From: Quadrisphaera sp. DSM 44207
GTDB taxonomy: Bacteria > Actinomycetota > Actinomycetes > Actinomycetales > Quadrisphaeraceae
Assembly: GCF_900101335.1 (NCBI RefSeq)
Contig: NZ_FNKA01000001.1
Coordinates: 1-64,000 of the forward strand
Length of the DNA stretch: 64,000 nucleotides
Direction: 5' to 3'
Every line of letters begins with the position of its first letter. Position 1 is the stretch's first letter. This document shows, piece after piece, positions 9,361 to 17,772 of this stretch. Both the position numbers and the translations under genes were made by a program. The notes beneath the pieces were generated by a model, which was not told where the DNA came from, did not search any database, and saw only the letters and a list, made by a program, of their open reading frames with translations.

Positions 9361-12300
9361 GGTGCTCCTGGGGGTGAGTAGTGCATGGTCAGGCCGCGGT
9401 CATGGTGCAGGTGGAACGTCATTCGGTCGTGGACGGCGGCCCTGCTGCCGCTGGTCTCGGGATCGGTGGTGAACGGCACGACGAGGACGTCTCGTAGTCG
9501 CTGATCCGATGCCCACGCGGTGGGCCGCAGCGCTTCCTGCCAGGCGGCGACGCGCCCGACCCAGCCGCCGGTGGACGGCACGGTGATCGTGTGCTCGACG
9601 ACCGTGCGGACCTGTTCGGGGGCGAATCGGCCTCGCGCAGCGTCCCCGGCAGTGGGTAGGGCCACGTTGCACGCTTGATCGAGCCACCAGGTCGACCCAG
9701 TCGACCAGATGGGGAGGACGGTGACCGTTTCCATCTCGTACCGGGCGGTGAATAAGCCCAAGGCGGTGTCGGCGTCCTCCGGCGAGGTCATCTCGGCTAA
9801 GTCCTGCACCGCACGCGGATGCGGAACCATGGCGATGTGCGCGGCGGCGCGCATCTGCTGCTCACGTGTACTCGCACTGCTCGACGCCTGGCGGTCCTGC
9901 TCGGCCAGGATGTCCAGGTCGGTCGCGAAGTCAGCGTCGTAAACCGCGTCGATGAGCTCCTGAACGTCCTCCGGAATCCGCACCCCGGCCCGGTGCGCCG
10001 CCAGGTGCTTGGTCAGAACCTGGTAGCTACGGGTTAAAAGGATTTGGTCGTACGGCGCGCAGTCCCGGTCGGCCAGGTTCTGCCCGTCGGCGTCGATCCC
10101 CGCGAACACGGTCAGTGATGGTGACTCGTACTTGACGGGCCGGGTCACCGGGATGAACGCGGCGTCCGGCGTGGGCGCGTAGACGGCGTGCCGGTGGCAA
10201 CGTCCGGCGCGTTGAAGCAGCATCGCCATCGGCGCCAGGTCGGTCACGACCGCGTCCATGTCCAGGTCCAGGGACTGCTCGACGACCTGGGTCGCGACCA
10301 GGATCGAACGCACCGGCCGCGGCGCGGCACCACAGCAAGGGGTGGTGCGCGAGTGCTTGCCGTACAGCCGGTTCACCTCGGCGGCGTGCCGGACCCGGTC
10401 TTTGACGGGGAAGCGGGAGTGCATCAGGCGCACCGGCGTCCCCGACTCCGGCGCGACCTCCTGCACGACTTCGGTCAGGGCGTCGTAGACCGCGACCGCG
10501 GCGGCCACGGTGTTGCAGACGACGAGGATGTTCCCGTCCGCCTTGCCCCGCGCGACCGGGCCGACCCGAGCCACGACGGCCTCGACCAAGCCGTCGACGT
10601 TCCCGCGCTGGTCGACCGGGTACCTGCCCACGGCGACACTGACGGTCGTGGAACGGTCGGTCACTGGAATCGACCCGCTCGACGCAACCTGGCGGGTGAT
10701 GTCGAAGTACATCCACCCCGGATAGGACGGCACCGTCCGGTCTGGGTCCAAGCGGATGCCCGCCCCGTCGGCGTAGGCGTCCACGAGCGACCGCGCCAAC
10801 CGCCCGGACAAGGTCGCCGACAGCAGCACCACCGGCACCCCGGCCGCCCCGAGCCAGGCCAGCACCCGGTGCAGCAGAGCCTGCATGTAGGCGTCGTAGG
10901 AATGCGCCTCATCCACGATGACGACCTTGCGGCTGACCCCGAGCAGCCTCAGCGGCTGCCACTTGCCGCGCAACCCCATCGCCAGCAGCTGGTCGATGGT
11001 GCCGACCGCGTTGGGCGCCAAGCCTGCGCGCTTGGCACCACTCATCCACGTGGTCACCTCCACCCGCCCACCACTGTGATCGGACCCGTGTCCAGTCCCC
11101 GCCACTCCGTCGCTCGACGCGGCGGAGTCGCAGTCGTCCAGCATCGCGAACTCGTCCTGCGCACCAACGGCGGAGTCCGGCGCCTGCGTGGGGCGCGTGG
11201 TGGCGACATACTCTTCGTTCAACGACGCGAGGGAGTGCATCAGCGACAACCGTGTCGGCTCCTCGAACGCTGAGGCGATGAACTCCCGCGTCCGCAAGTA
11301 CATCGCGTCCGTGGTCGCCATCGTCGGCAGCGCGAGGTGAACTCCGCTCGCCCCGGACGCCTCGCCCAACACCGCCGCGGCATGTAACGCCGCCTCGGTC
11401 TTCCCGTCCCCGGTCGGCGCCATCACCACGAAGATCCCCGGACCACGCACCAGGCCCGGGAGAACCTCGGCCGCGGTCACTTGCGGCCCCCGCGGGATGA
11501 ACCCAGAGAAGTGAGTCGTGAACGGACGGCGGCGCAACCGCGGCCCAGCAAGCCCCGAGTCCGTCAATGCCCGCCGCGCACGTCCTTCAGCGGCGGCGTA
11601 GTGCCGCGCCAGCTCAGCACGACCCAGGTCAGCCGGATTCAACGGCAGCATGGCGAGGGCGGCCTGGATGACGTCTACCTGCGACATCAGCCAGTCCGCG
11701 GTGATCACGACCCCGGTCAGCAGGGACGCGACCTCCACCGGCATACGCGCCAGGTCCGCACCCATCCATCGGCGTCCGAGCAGGACGGTCTCGACCCGCT
11801 CCAGGAGCGCCTCGCGAGTCGCCCGCCAGCGCCCGACCTGGTCCTCGTGCCAACCCTCCAGGCGGGGCTCCCACGTCCCGGATCCGAGCCCGTCCGACGT
11901 CATTGCCTCCGGGCGCGGGAAGACCCCGTGATGACCGCCCACGACCTGCCCCAGCCGCCACCCGACCTGCGGCGCCCGAGCCAGCAGTCCGTCCGCGACG
12001 AACCGACCGACCAGGTGCGCGAATCCCGCTGACGCGTGCCCGACCAAGTAATGCGGCAGGACCGGGCCCGGCGCCTGCCCGGTCAACGCCGTGAACGCGG
12101 ATGCGGACAGCGCCTGAAAGGCGGGCACGGCCTTCCCCACGTCATGCCACGCCGCGACCACTTGCACGAGGCCCCGGACCTCCGCCGCTGTCAGCCCCGT
12201 CCGAGCGAGGACCTCCCGCTGCGAGGACGTCAGGACCTCATCGATCATCAGACCCGCCGCCGCGGCCACGTCCAGCAGGTGCGCCTCCAGCGGGTAGACC

Positions 12301-12410
12301 CGCCCACCGGCCAAGCCACGCTGCTTGCCCCACACCAGCCCCGGTACGAATGTCGCCGCCGCACCGGCCGCTCCCGACGGCGGGGGCGGGCGGTGCTTCC
12401 TGATCGGCAT
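9357..12410 (-). CDS. cas3: CRISPR-associated nuclease/helicase Cas3 (HD domain N-terminal)
   Basis: The 1017-aa protein degrades target DNA after Cascade binding. An N-terminal HD nuclease domain has His44, His89-Asp90 (VVAAWHDVGK) and later His residues in LVGHASAGFAH and GGHHG. The SF2 helicase has Walker A APTGDGKTEA (331-340), DEAH at 500-503 and LLSATLSG. Motif VI is in LLQRAGRCHRH. All catalytic motifs appear intact. No Shine-Dalgarno precedes ATG 12410, so the transcript may be leaderless. It heads the effector operon and diverges from the CRISPR array across a 121-bp leader. Confidence 0.97.
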   Translation of the reverse strand: MPIRKHRPPPPSGAAGAAATFVPGLVWGKQRGLAGGRVYPLEAHLLDVAAAAGLMIDEVLTSSQREVLARTGLTAAEVRGLVQVVAAWHDVGKAVPAFQALSASAFTALTGQAPGPVLPHYLVGHASAGFAHLVGRFVADGLLARAPQVGWRLGQVVGGHHGVFPRPEAMTSDGLGSGTWEPRLEGWHEDQVGRWRATREALLERVETVLLGRRWMGADLARMPVEVASLLTGVVITADWLMSQVDVIQAALAMLPLNPADLGRAELARHYAAAEGRARRALTDSGLAGPRLRRRPFTTHFSGFIPRGPQVTAAEVLPGLVRGPGIFVVMAPTGDGKTEAALHAAAVLGEASGASGVHLALPTMATTDAMYLRTREFIASAFEEPTRLSLMHSLASLNEEYVATTRPTQAPDSAVGAQDEFAMLDDCDSAASSDGVAGTGHGSDHSGGRVEVTTWMSGAKRAGLAPNAVGTIDQLLAMGLRGKWQPLRLLGVSRKVVIVDEAHSYDAYMQALLHRVLAWLGAAGVPVVLLSATLSGRLARSLVDAYADGAGIRLDPDRTVPSYPGWMYFDITRQVASSGSIPVTDRSTTVSVAVGRYPVDQRGNVDGLVEAVVARVGPVARGKADGNILVVCNTVAAAVAVYDALTEVVQEVAPESGTPVRLMHSRFPVKDRVRHAAEVNRLYGKHSRTTPCCGAAPRPVRSILVATQVVEQSLDLDMDAVVTDLAPMAMLLQRAGRCHRHAVYAPTPDAAFIPVTRPVKYESPSLTVFAGIDADGQNLADRDCAPYDQILLTRSYQVLTKHLAAHRAGVRIPEDVQELIDAVYDADFATDLDILAEQDRQASSSASTREQQMRAAAHIAMVPHPRAVQDLAEMTSPEDADTALGLFTARYEMETVTVLPIWSTGSTWWLDQACNVALPTAGDAARGRFAPEQVRTVVEHTITVPSTGGWVGRVAAWQEALRPTAWASDQRLRDVLVVPFTTDPETSGSRAAVHDRMTFHLHHDRGLTMHYSPPGAP

Positions 12411-12531
12411 GCACGGAGGATGCCCGACCCGTCCGACAGTACGATCAGTGCAGCCCGCTGCACTCCGGGCCTACAACACCAAAGTGAAGCTAGAACGGAC
12501 CCTGCCAACGCAACGCCGCAGGTCAACAAGG
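12411..12531 (+). promoter_or_regulatory. CRISPR leader and divergent cas3/array promoter region
   Basis: This 121-bp segment lies between the cas3 start and the first repeat. Repeat polarity (5' GCCGTCCCC, 3' GGTGATCC) matches the transcribed strand of other I-E repeats, so the array is read rightward from here, and repeats decay at the opposite end. It contains an inverted repeat AGTGCAG-CCCG-CTGCACT at 12447-12464, a possible operator, and a comparatively AT-rich patch (CCTACAACACCAAAGTGAAG, about 12470-12489) that could hold the array promoter. Confidence 0.7.
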
Positions 12532-14271
12532 GCCGTCCCCATGCACGTGGGGGTGATCCGGGGTGCTGGACCAGCTGCGAGTTCGACGTGGTGCCGTCCC
12601 CATGCACGTGGGGGTGATCCCCTGTACGACGACGCCGGCGCGCGGATCAGCCTCGCGCCGTCCCCATGCACGTGGGGGTGATCCCACGTTCTTCGCGCGG
12701 GTGTGGCAGCCGGCGCTGCCGTCCCCATGCACGTGGGGGTGATCCCCACACGGCGAAGGCCACCCATCCCACCAGGAAGCCGTCCCCATGCACGTGGGGG
12801 TGATCCGCAACTTCACCGGCCTGGCGACGGGCGCGCAGGGCCGTCCCCATGCACGTGGGGGTGATCCCGAGCGCCACACCCCGCTGCCGTCCGAGGAGGG
12901 GCCGTCCCCATGCACGTGGGGGTGATCCGACGAGATCCAAGAGTGGATCCAGGACGCCGCCGCCGTCCCCATGCACGTGGGGGTGATCCGCGGTAGACGC
13001 GCACGAACCCGGCCGCGGGAAGGCCGTCCCCATGCACGTGGGGGTGATCCCGTCACGGTCACGGCGGTCGCGGTGGCGACGATGCCGTCCCCATGCACGT
13101 GGGGGTGATCCGGTGAGGTCGACCTCCATCACCCGCCAGCAGCCGCCGTCCCCATGCACGTGGGGGTGATCCGACGCCCCACAGGATCGAGCGCACGTCG
13201 TCCTGGCCGTCCCCATGCACGTGGGGGTGATCCCTCGCCGTACCCGTTCTTGGTCCGCCCGGTCCAGCCGTCCCCATGCACGTGGGGGTGATCCTGCTGA
13301 TCATCGAGGACGACGACCGCATCCGCCGCCGTCCCCATGCACGTGGGGGTGATCCACCGCTCCCGCCCCGAGAGGACGACACCCCCTCGCCGTCCCCATG
13401 CACGTGGGGGTGATCCCCTAGCTGCCGCGCCCTGGGCGGGCCGCGACGCGCCGTCCCCATGCACGTGGGGGTGATCCCAACTCCATCGCGCCGAGGGCGA
13501 GCTGGATGACGCCGTCCCCATGCACGTGGGGGTGATCCTCCGGATGCGCGCCGCGCCGCCCGCCGGTTAGCGGCCGTCCCCATGCACGTGGGGGTGATCC
13601 GGCGGATCTGGACCCGGCTACGGGCAAGGTGGTGCCGTCCCCATGCACGTGGGGGTGATCCCGGCGTACTCGACACCTGCGTAAGGCAGCATCTGCCGTC
13701 CCCATGCACGTGGGGGTGATCCCAGTTCGATCGAGCGATACGCACATACCCGACAGCCGTCCCCATGCACGTGGGGGTGATCCGACGGTCCACGAGCGCA
13801 TCGAGCGCGTCCGTGCGCCGTCCCCATGCACGTGGGGGTGATCCGGTTGAAGCCCTATCGGACAAGGCGTTCCGGCTGCCGTCCCCATGCACGTGGGGGT
13901 GATCCCGCGGCGACCGCGTCCACCCCGATATCCCGGTAGCCGTCCCCATGCACGTGGGGGTGATCCCGGCACCGGCGCTCCAGAGATGGTGATCCCGAAG
14001 CCGTCCCCATGCACGTGGGGGTGATCCCGCGTCGGTCGGGAAGTCCCCGGACCCGGCGGTGCCGTCCCCATGCACGTGGGGGTGATCCCGCGAGGTTCCC
14101 GATGCCGTTCGCGGTGCCGTCGCCGTCCCCATGCACGTAGGGGTGATCCCCCGGAGGCTCCGGCGTCGTTGACGCGGACCCGGCCGTCCCCATGCACGTG
14201 GGGGTGATCCGGAGTACGGCACGTCCTCGTAGGTGCGGGCGGCGCCGTCCCCATGCACGTGGGGGTGATCC

Positions 14272-14332
14272 CACCGCCATGACGTCGGCGGTGAGCACTC
14301 CGGTGCCGTCCCCATGCACGTGGGGGTAATCC
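14272..14332 (+). repeat. Spacer-repeat unit duplicated at 15004-15064
   Basis: Spacer 29 (14272-14304) and spacer 41 (15004-15036) are identical over 33 nt. Each is followed by the same variant repeat ending GTAATCC (14305-14332 and 15037-15064), found nowhere else in the array. The shared rare variant shows that a 61-nt block was copied within the array, rather than acquired twice. Confidence 0.95.
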
Positions 14333-15064
14333 GGGCGATGCACGCAAGGCCCACACGAAAGCGCTGCCGTCCCCATGCACGTGGGGGTGATCCCCAGAAC
14401 ACGTCCAGGTCCGTCTGCTGGGAGGTGCCGTCCCCATGCACGTGGGGGTGATCCGACGCCGTCACCACCCGCCACGACCTGCGCAAGGCCGTCCCCATGC
14501 ACGTGGGGGTGATCCGACCGTCACCCTCTACCCGCCCGTGCCGGTGGAGCCGTCCCCATGCACGTGGGGGTGATCCCAGCCCGGAGGCCAGGACCCACAT
14601 CTCCGGATCGCCGTCCCCATGCACGTGGGGGTGATCCGGTCAGCTCGGCGATGCGGCCGAAGGCGAGCAGGCCGTCCCCATGCACGTGGGGGTGATCCGG
14701 CGGCCAGGCCCTGCGGGGTGTCCCCGAAGACGCCGTCCCCATGCACGTGGGGGTGATCCGTCGGTCGATGCGCAGCTGCTGCGCGTCGCCCCGCCGTCCC
14801 CATGCACGTGGGGGTGATCCGGCGCCCGGCAGCTGCCCGGAGGTGAAGCCGAGGCCGTCCCCATGCACGTGGGGGTGATCCGAGGGCGACGCGGTGCCCG
14901 CCTCCCACGTGGAGACCGTCCCCATGCACGTGGGGGTGATCCCGTCTCGGCGGAGGACGTCGGGCGCCTGGCGACGCCGTCCCCATGCACGTGGGGGTGA
15001 TCCCACCGCCATGACGTCGGCGGTGAGCACTCCGGTGCCGTCCCCATGCACGTGGGGGTAATCC

Positions 15065-15218
15065 GGACGTGGGCACCAGCGCTCGCCTCGAAGCGCTGCC
15101 GTCCCCATGCACGTGGGGGTGATCCCTCGCCGCCGAGGCCCGCGCCGAGGCACAGCACGCCGTCCCATGCACGTGGGGGTGATCCGGACGTGGGCACCAG
15201 CGCTCGCCTCGAAGCGCT
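15065..15218 (+). repeat. Identical spacers 42 and 44 near the array end
   Basis: Spacer 42 (15065-15097) and spacer 44 (15186-15218) are identical over 33 nt and flank a single different spacer (43). The repeats at 15159 and 15219 carry small deletions. The leader-distal end has therefore undergone at least two rearrangements. Confidence 0.95.
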
Positions 15219-15300
15219 GCCGTCCCCATGCACGTGGGGGATCCCGTCGGTGCCGGCGTCCTCGCTAACAACCCGCACCGGAGCCGGAAGCCGAAGATCG

Positions 15301-15612
15301 TCAGAGGCTCATGACAAGACGCAGGGCGGCGTCGACCCGACGCAGCTCCTCGAAGGTGAGCCGCCCGACGGACTCCCCCAGCCGCTGACCGTCGACGGCC
15401 GCGGTCTGCTCGACCAGCACGCGTGTCATCCCACCAGCAACGGCGACCTCAGGGCGAAAGCTCGCCGCCAGCGCGGACGTCGACGTCGGCGCCACGAGCA
15501 GGGTGGACAGTTGTAGGGCATCGGACTGCATCACCATGGCGTAGCGTCACCCGGCTTGCTCATGACCGCTCGTGTCGCGAGGTGCCCTAGGGTGGAAAAC
15601 CTCACTCCGCAC
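15301..15612 (-). pseudogene. MazF/PemK-like toxin with an in-frame stop
   Basis: From GTG 15612 the frame reads VRSEVFHPRAPRDTSGHEQAG, hits TGA at 15549-15547 (codon 22), and continues in the same frame as RYAMVMQSDALQLSTLLVAP, ending LRLVMSL at 15301. GHEQAG, YAxVxQSD, VAPTSTSA and TRVLVEQ are the signature of actinobacterial MazF-type mRNA interferases. At about 103 codons in total the length is normal, so a single CGA to TGA change (Arg to stop) explains the break. The start overlaps the antitoxin stop by 11 bases. Restart at ATG 15537 would omit the N-terminal strand and probably abolish activity. A sequencing error is possible. Confidence 0.8.
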
Positions 15613-15865
15613 GCAGCGCCTCCATGTCGCGGACCACCTGTGCGGCTCGCTGCCGGTCCCTAGCGTCGGCTGCCAGCGCCACGGCCTCGGCGCGGAGCCG
15701 ATCCCGGACTGCAGCCTCTGCCGCAGCGACCAGCGCCGCGCGCACGACGACCGACACCGGCGCACCGCCCTCGGTCAGCACAGCGAGGGCCCGCCGGGCG
15801 TCGTCGTCGGGGCGGAAGGTGATCGAGTCGGCCATCCTCCCAGCGTCATGCCTTCCGTAGGACAT
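15602..15865 (-). CDS. Antitoxin of a MazEF-like pair
   Basis: The 87-aa protein begins MSYGRHDAGR and continues MADSITFRPDDDARRAL, a ribbon-helix-helix-like DNA-binding start, followed by a long Ala/Arg/Glu helical region that would wrap the toxin. ATG 15865 has GAGG about 7 nt upstream. The internal Met at codon 11 sits directly against a GGGAGG and is less suitable as a start. It precedes and overlaps the MazF-like gene, the normal antitoxin-first order. It appears intact although its partner is interrupted. Type II antitoxins normally repress their own operon. Confidence 0.75.
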   Translation of the reverse strand: MSYGRHDAGRMADSITFRPDDDARRALAVLTEGGAPVSVVVRAALVAAAEAAVRDRLRAEAVALAADARDRQRAAQVVRDMEALRAE

Positions 15866-15879
15866 GACGAGTCCTCGTC
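15866..15879. promoter_or_regulatory. Inverted repeat abutting the antitoxin start
   Basis: GACGAG (15866-15871), TC, CTCGTC (15874-15879) forms a perfect 6-bp inverted repeat immediately upstream of the antitoxin ATG. It is a plausible autorepression operator for the toxin-antitoxin pair, although the site also covers the presumed ribosome binding region. Confidence 0.4.
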
Positions 15880-15944
15880 CGTTCCGCAGCCCGGTAGCGG
15901 CGCTGCTGCGAGGGCGCCATCACCTGGCCCTCCGTCGTCCCGCC

Positions 15945-17744
15945 TCAGGACGACGGAGCCAGCACCCTGCGCGCGAAGCGGCGCCAGACCCACCCGGACG
16001 GCACGCGGTGGCCGGTGACGAGGTACTCCGGCACGGCGTCGACCACCAGCGCCGTCGCCAGCGCCCGCCGCGCCGAGGGGCGCCCCGCGAGCAGCATCTC
16101 GTCACCGGGCTGCAGCACCAGGTCCCCGTCGGGTGCCAGCAGGCACTCCCGCCCGCGCAGCACCAGCAGCGGCACCGCGGCCAGCTGCTCGGCGCGGTCC
16201 TCGGGGCTGCGCAGCAGGTCCTGCAGGCGCAGGGCGCCGCGCTCGAGCCACGCGGTGAGGGCCGGCGCCTCCTCCTGCGTCAGCCGCACCTTCCACAGCG
16301 CCTCCAGGCGGGTGCCGCAGCACGTCGCCAGGCGCTCCACGACCGCCGCGGCCCACGCGTCGCCCTGGTCGGGCAGCGCGCGCAGGAACCGCCAGAGCAG
16401 CGGGGTGCTCAGCTGCGCGTAGACCTCGTGCGCGACGACCTCGGTGGGCACGAGCAGGCCGTCGACCGCCATGGCCGCGAACAGCGAGGTGCTCGCGGGC
16501 TGGTTCTGGCGCGCGACGACGAACAGGTCCGGGTTGGCGCGGCGGGCGCCGGCGACCGCCGAGAGGTTCGTCGTGTCGTTGTCGGTGCCGGCCACGAAGC
16601 CGACCGCCCGCTCCACGCCGGCGCGCGCCAGGACGACCCGGTCCGCGCCGTCCCCGACGACGAGGGCGGGGTCGTCGTCCTCGGGGCGCGGGTCGACGAC
16701 CACGACCTCGAGCCCCTCGTCGCGCAGCACGGCGGTGAAGTGGCGCCCGAAGCGCCCGTAGCCGCACACCACCCACCGCCCCTCGCGCGGCGGGCGCCCC
16801 CGCTGCGGCAGCACCGCACCCGGACCGCTCTCCAACCACGTCAGCAGCTGGTAGGCGGCGGGTGAGCGCAGGGCCAGGCGCAGGTGGTCCGAGAAGCGGT
16901 CGAAGGAGTTGATCACCGTCGGGTCGCCGACGGTGCGCATGCGGTCCGCCACGGCGACGGAGGTGGTGCGCGTGACCACGGGCAGGTCCGGGCGCAGCAG
17001 CGACACGGCCATGGTGACGGCGAGGTTGGTCTCGTCGTCGTCCGTGAGCACGAGCACGCCCTCGCAGCACGGGTGGTGCAGGCCCGCGGCGTCGAGGGTG
17101 CGGGGGTCGCGGGCGTCGCCGACGAGCCCCGGCACGTCGGCGCGGTAGGTGTCGAGGGCGAGGGCGTCGACGCGCTCGTCGGCGGTGTCGACGACGGTGA
17201 AGCGCCGGCCGAGGGCGTCGAAGGAGCGCCCGAGCGACTCCCCCGTCTGCCCGTAGCCGGCCACCAGCAGGAACGGCTCGGACAGCCGCGAGACCTTGCG
17301 GGTGAAGTGCTGCAGCGCCAGGGCCTGGCGGAACGCGCGGTCCTGCAGCAGCGTGAGCAGGGAGCCGAGCGCGTAGGCCCAGCCGACCACGGTGACGAAG
17401 ATGCTGATGGTCACCCACAGGCGCTGCGCGGCGGTGAACGGGTGCGGGATCTCCCCGAAGCCGATCGTCGTCGCGGTGTAGCTCATGACGTAGAAGGCGT
17501 CGAAGAAACTCATGCGCCACGGCTGCCCGTTCCCGTCCCGCCCCGGGATGAGGGTCAGGCCGAGGACGCTGACCGCGAAGATGAGGATCAGCACGATCAG
17601 CGGTGCGCGCATGCGGCGCAGCACCTGGAAGATCGTGGCGGAGCCCTGCACCCCCGACGCGATGGCGAGCGGGCCGCCGCCCGCCCCGGACGGCGCCCCG
17701 CGCCCGCCGGGGCGGGGCCAGGGGTCGACGGGCGCTCTGCTCAC
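15945..17744 (-). CDS. Two-helix potassium channel with two TrkA-N (RCK) domains
   Basis: The 599-aa protein has a Pro/Gly-rich N-terminal tail, helix 1 (LIVLILIFAVSVLGLTLIPG, about 49-68), a pore loop with filter TIGFG at 93-97, and helix 2 (about 109-132). Two cytoplasmic Rossmann domains follow, with VAGYGQTGES near 161-170 and VVCGYGRFGRHF near 325-336, each binding nucleotide in relatives. The filter TIGFG is the form seen in some Kch/TrkA-linked channels. Codon 1 may be later (Met45), because residues 1-40 look unstructured. The DUF6394 gene lies immediately upstream on the same strand, 28 bp away. Confidence 0.88.
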   Translation of the reverse strand: MSRAPVDPWPRPGGRGAPSGAGGGPLAIASGVQGSATIFQVLRRMRAPLIVLILIFAVSVLGLTLIPGRDGNGQPWRMSFFDAFYVMSYTATTIGFGEIPHPFTAAQRLWVTISIFVTVVGWAYALGSLLTLLQDRAFRQALALQHFTRKVSRLSEPFLLVAGYGQTGESLGRSFDALGRRFTVVDTADERVDALALDTYRADVPGLVGDARDPRTLDAAGLHHPCCEGVLVLTDDDETNLAVTMAVSLLRPDLPVVTRTTSVAVADRMRTVGDPTVINSFDRFSDHLRLALRSPAAYQLLTWLESGPGAVLPQRGRPPREGRWVVCGYGRFGRHFTAVLRDEGLEVVVVDPRPEDDDPALVVGDGADRVVLARAGVERAVGFVAGTDNDTTNLSAVAGARRANPDLFVVARQNQPASTSLFAAMAVDGLLVPTEVVAHEVYAQLSTPLLWRFLRALPDQGDAWAAAVVERLATCCGTRLEALWKVRLTQEEAPALTAWLERGALRLQDLLRSPEDRAEQLAAVPLLVLRGRECLLAPDGDLVLQPGDEMLLAGRPSARRALATALVVDAVPEYLVTGHRVPSGWVWRRFARRVLAPSS

Positions 17745-17772
17745 GGAGGCCTCCCGCGCGGGTCGGAGACGG

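Larger units (their letters stand above)
12532..15244 (+). CRISPR. Type I-E CRISPR array, 45 repeats and 44 spacers
   Basis: The 28-nt repeat runs GCCGTCCCCATGCACG then TGGGGGTGATCC; CCCCA/TGGGG form the hairpin stem. Repeats start at 12532, 12593, 12657, 12718 and then almost every 61 bp to 15219. Spacers are 33 nt except spacer 2 (36 nt, 12621-12656) and spacer 17 (34 nt, 13539-13572); these lengths sum exactly to the observed span. The first base after each repeat is mostly G or C and may belong to a 29-nt repeat. Variant repeats are at 14122 (internal G to A), 14305 and 15037 (GTAATCC end), 14915 (first base A), 15159 (one C deleted) and 15219 (TG deleted). Decay at the right end confirms the leader is on the left. 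The open frames across the array are not genes. Confidence 0.99.

Noticed and set aside
14333-15097. Spacers 30 and 42 as diverged copies of one another, since both follow the variant repeat and end in AGCGCT
   Set aside because: Apart from the ends the match is close to chance, and the shared end may be coincidental.
12523-15278. Long open frames of up to about 520 codons across the CRISPR array with repeated peptides such as GSPPRAWGRR and ITPTCMGTA
   Set aside because: They are translations of the CRISPR repeat in three frames; the 61-bp period makes the frame rotate through the repeat. They are not proteins.
15547-15549. The in-frame TGA of the MazF-like gene as a selenocysteine codon
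   Set aside because: The position is Arg or similar in relatives, not a redox site, and there is no SECIS-like hairpin directly downstream.
15301-15865. A CreTA-type RNA toxin-antitoxin guarding the CRISPR effector
   Set aside because: The pair is protein-coding and MazEF-like, lies beyond the leader-distal array end, and no CRISPR-repeat-like antitoxin RNA is seen beside it.
4301-15865. Transposase, integrase or attachment-site remnants bounding the CRISPR locus
   Set aside because: No insertion-sequence-like coding frame, terminal inverted repeats or direct duplications were recognised at either edge.
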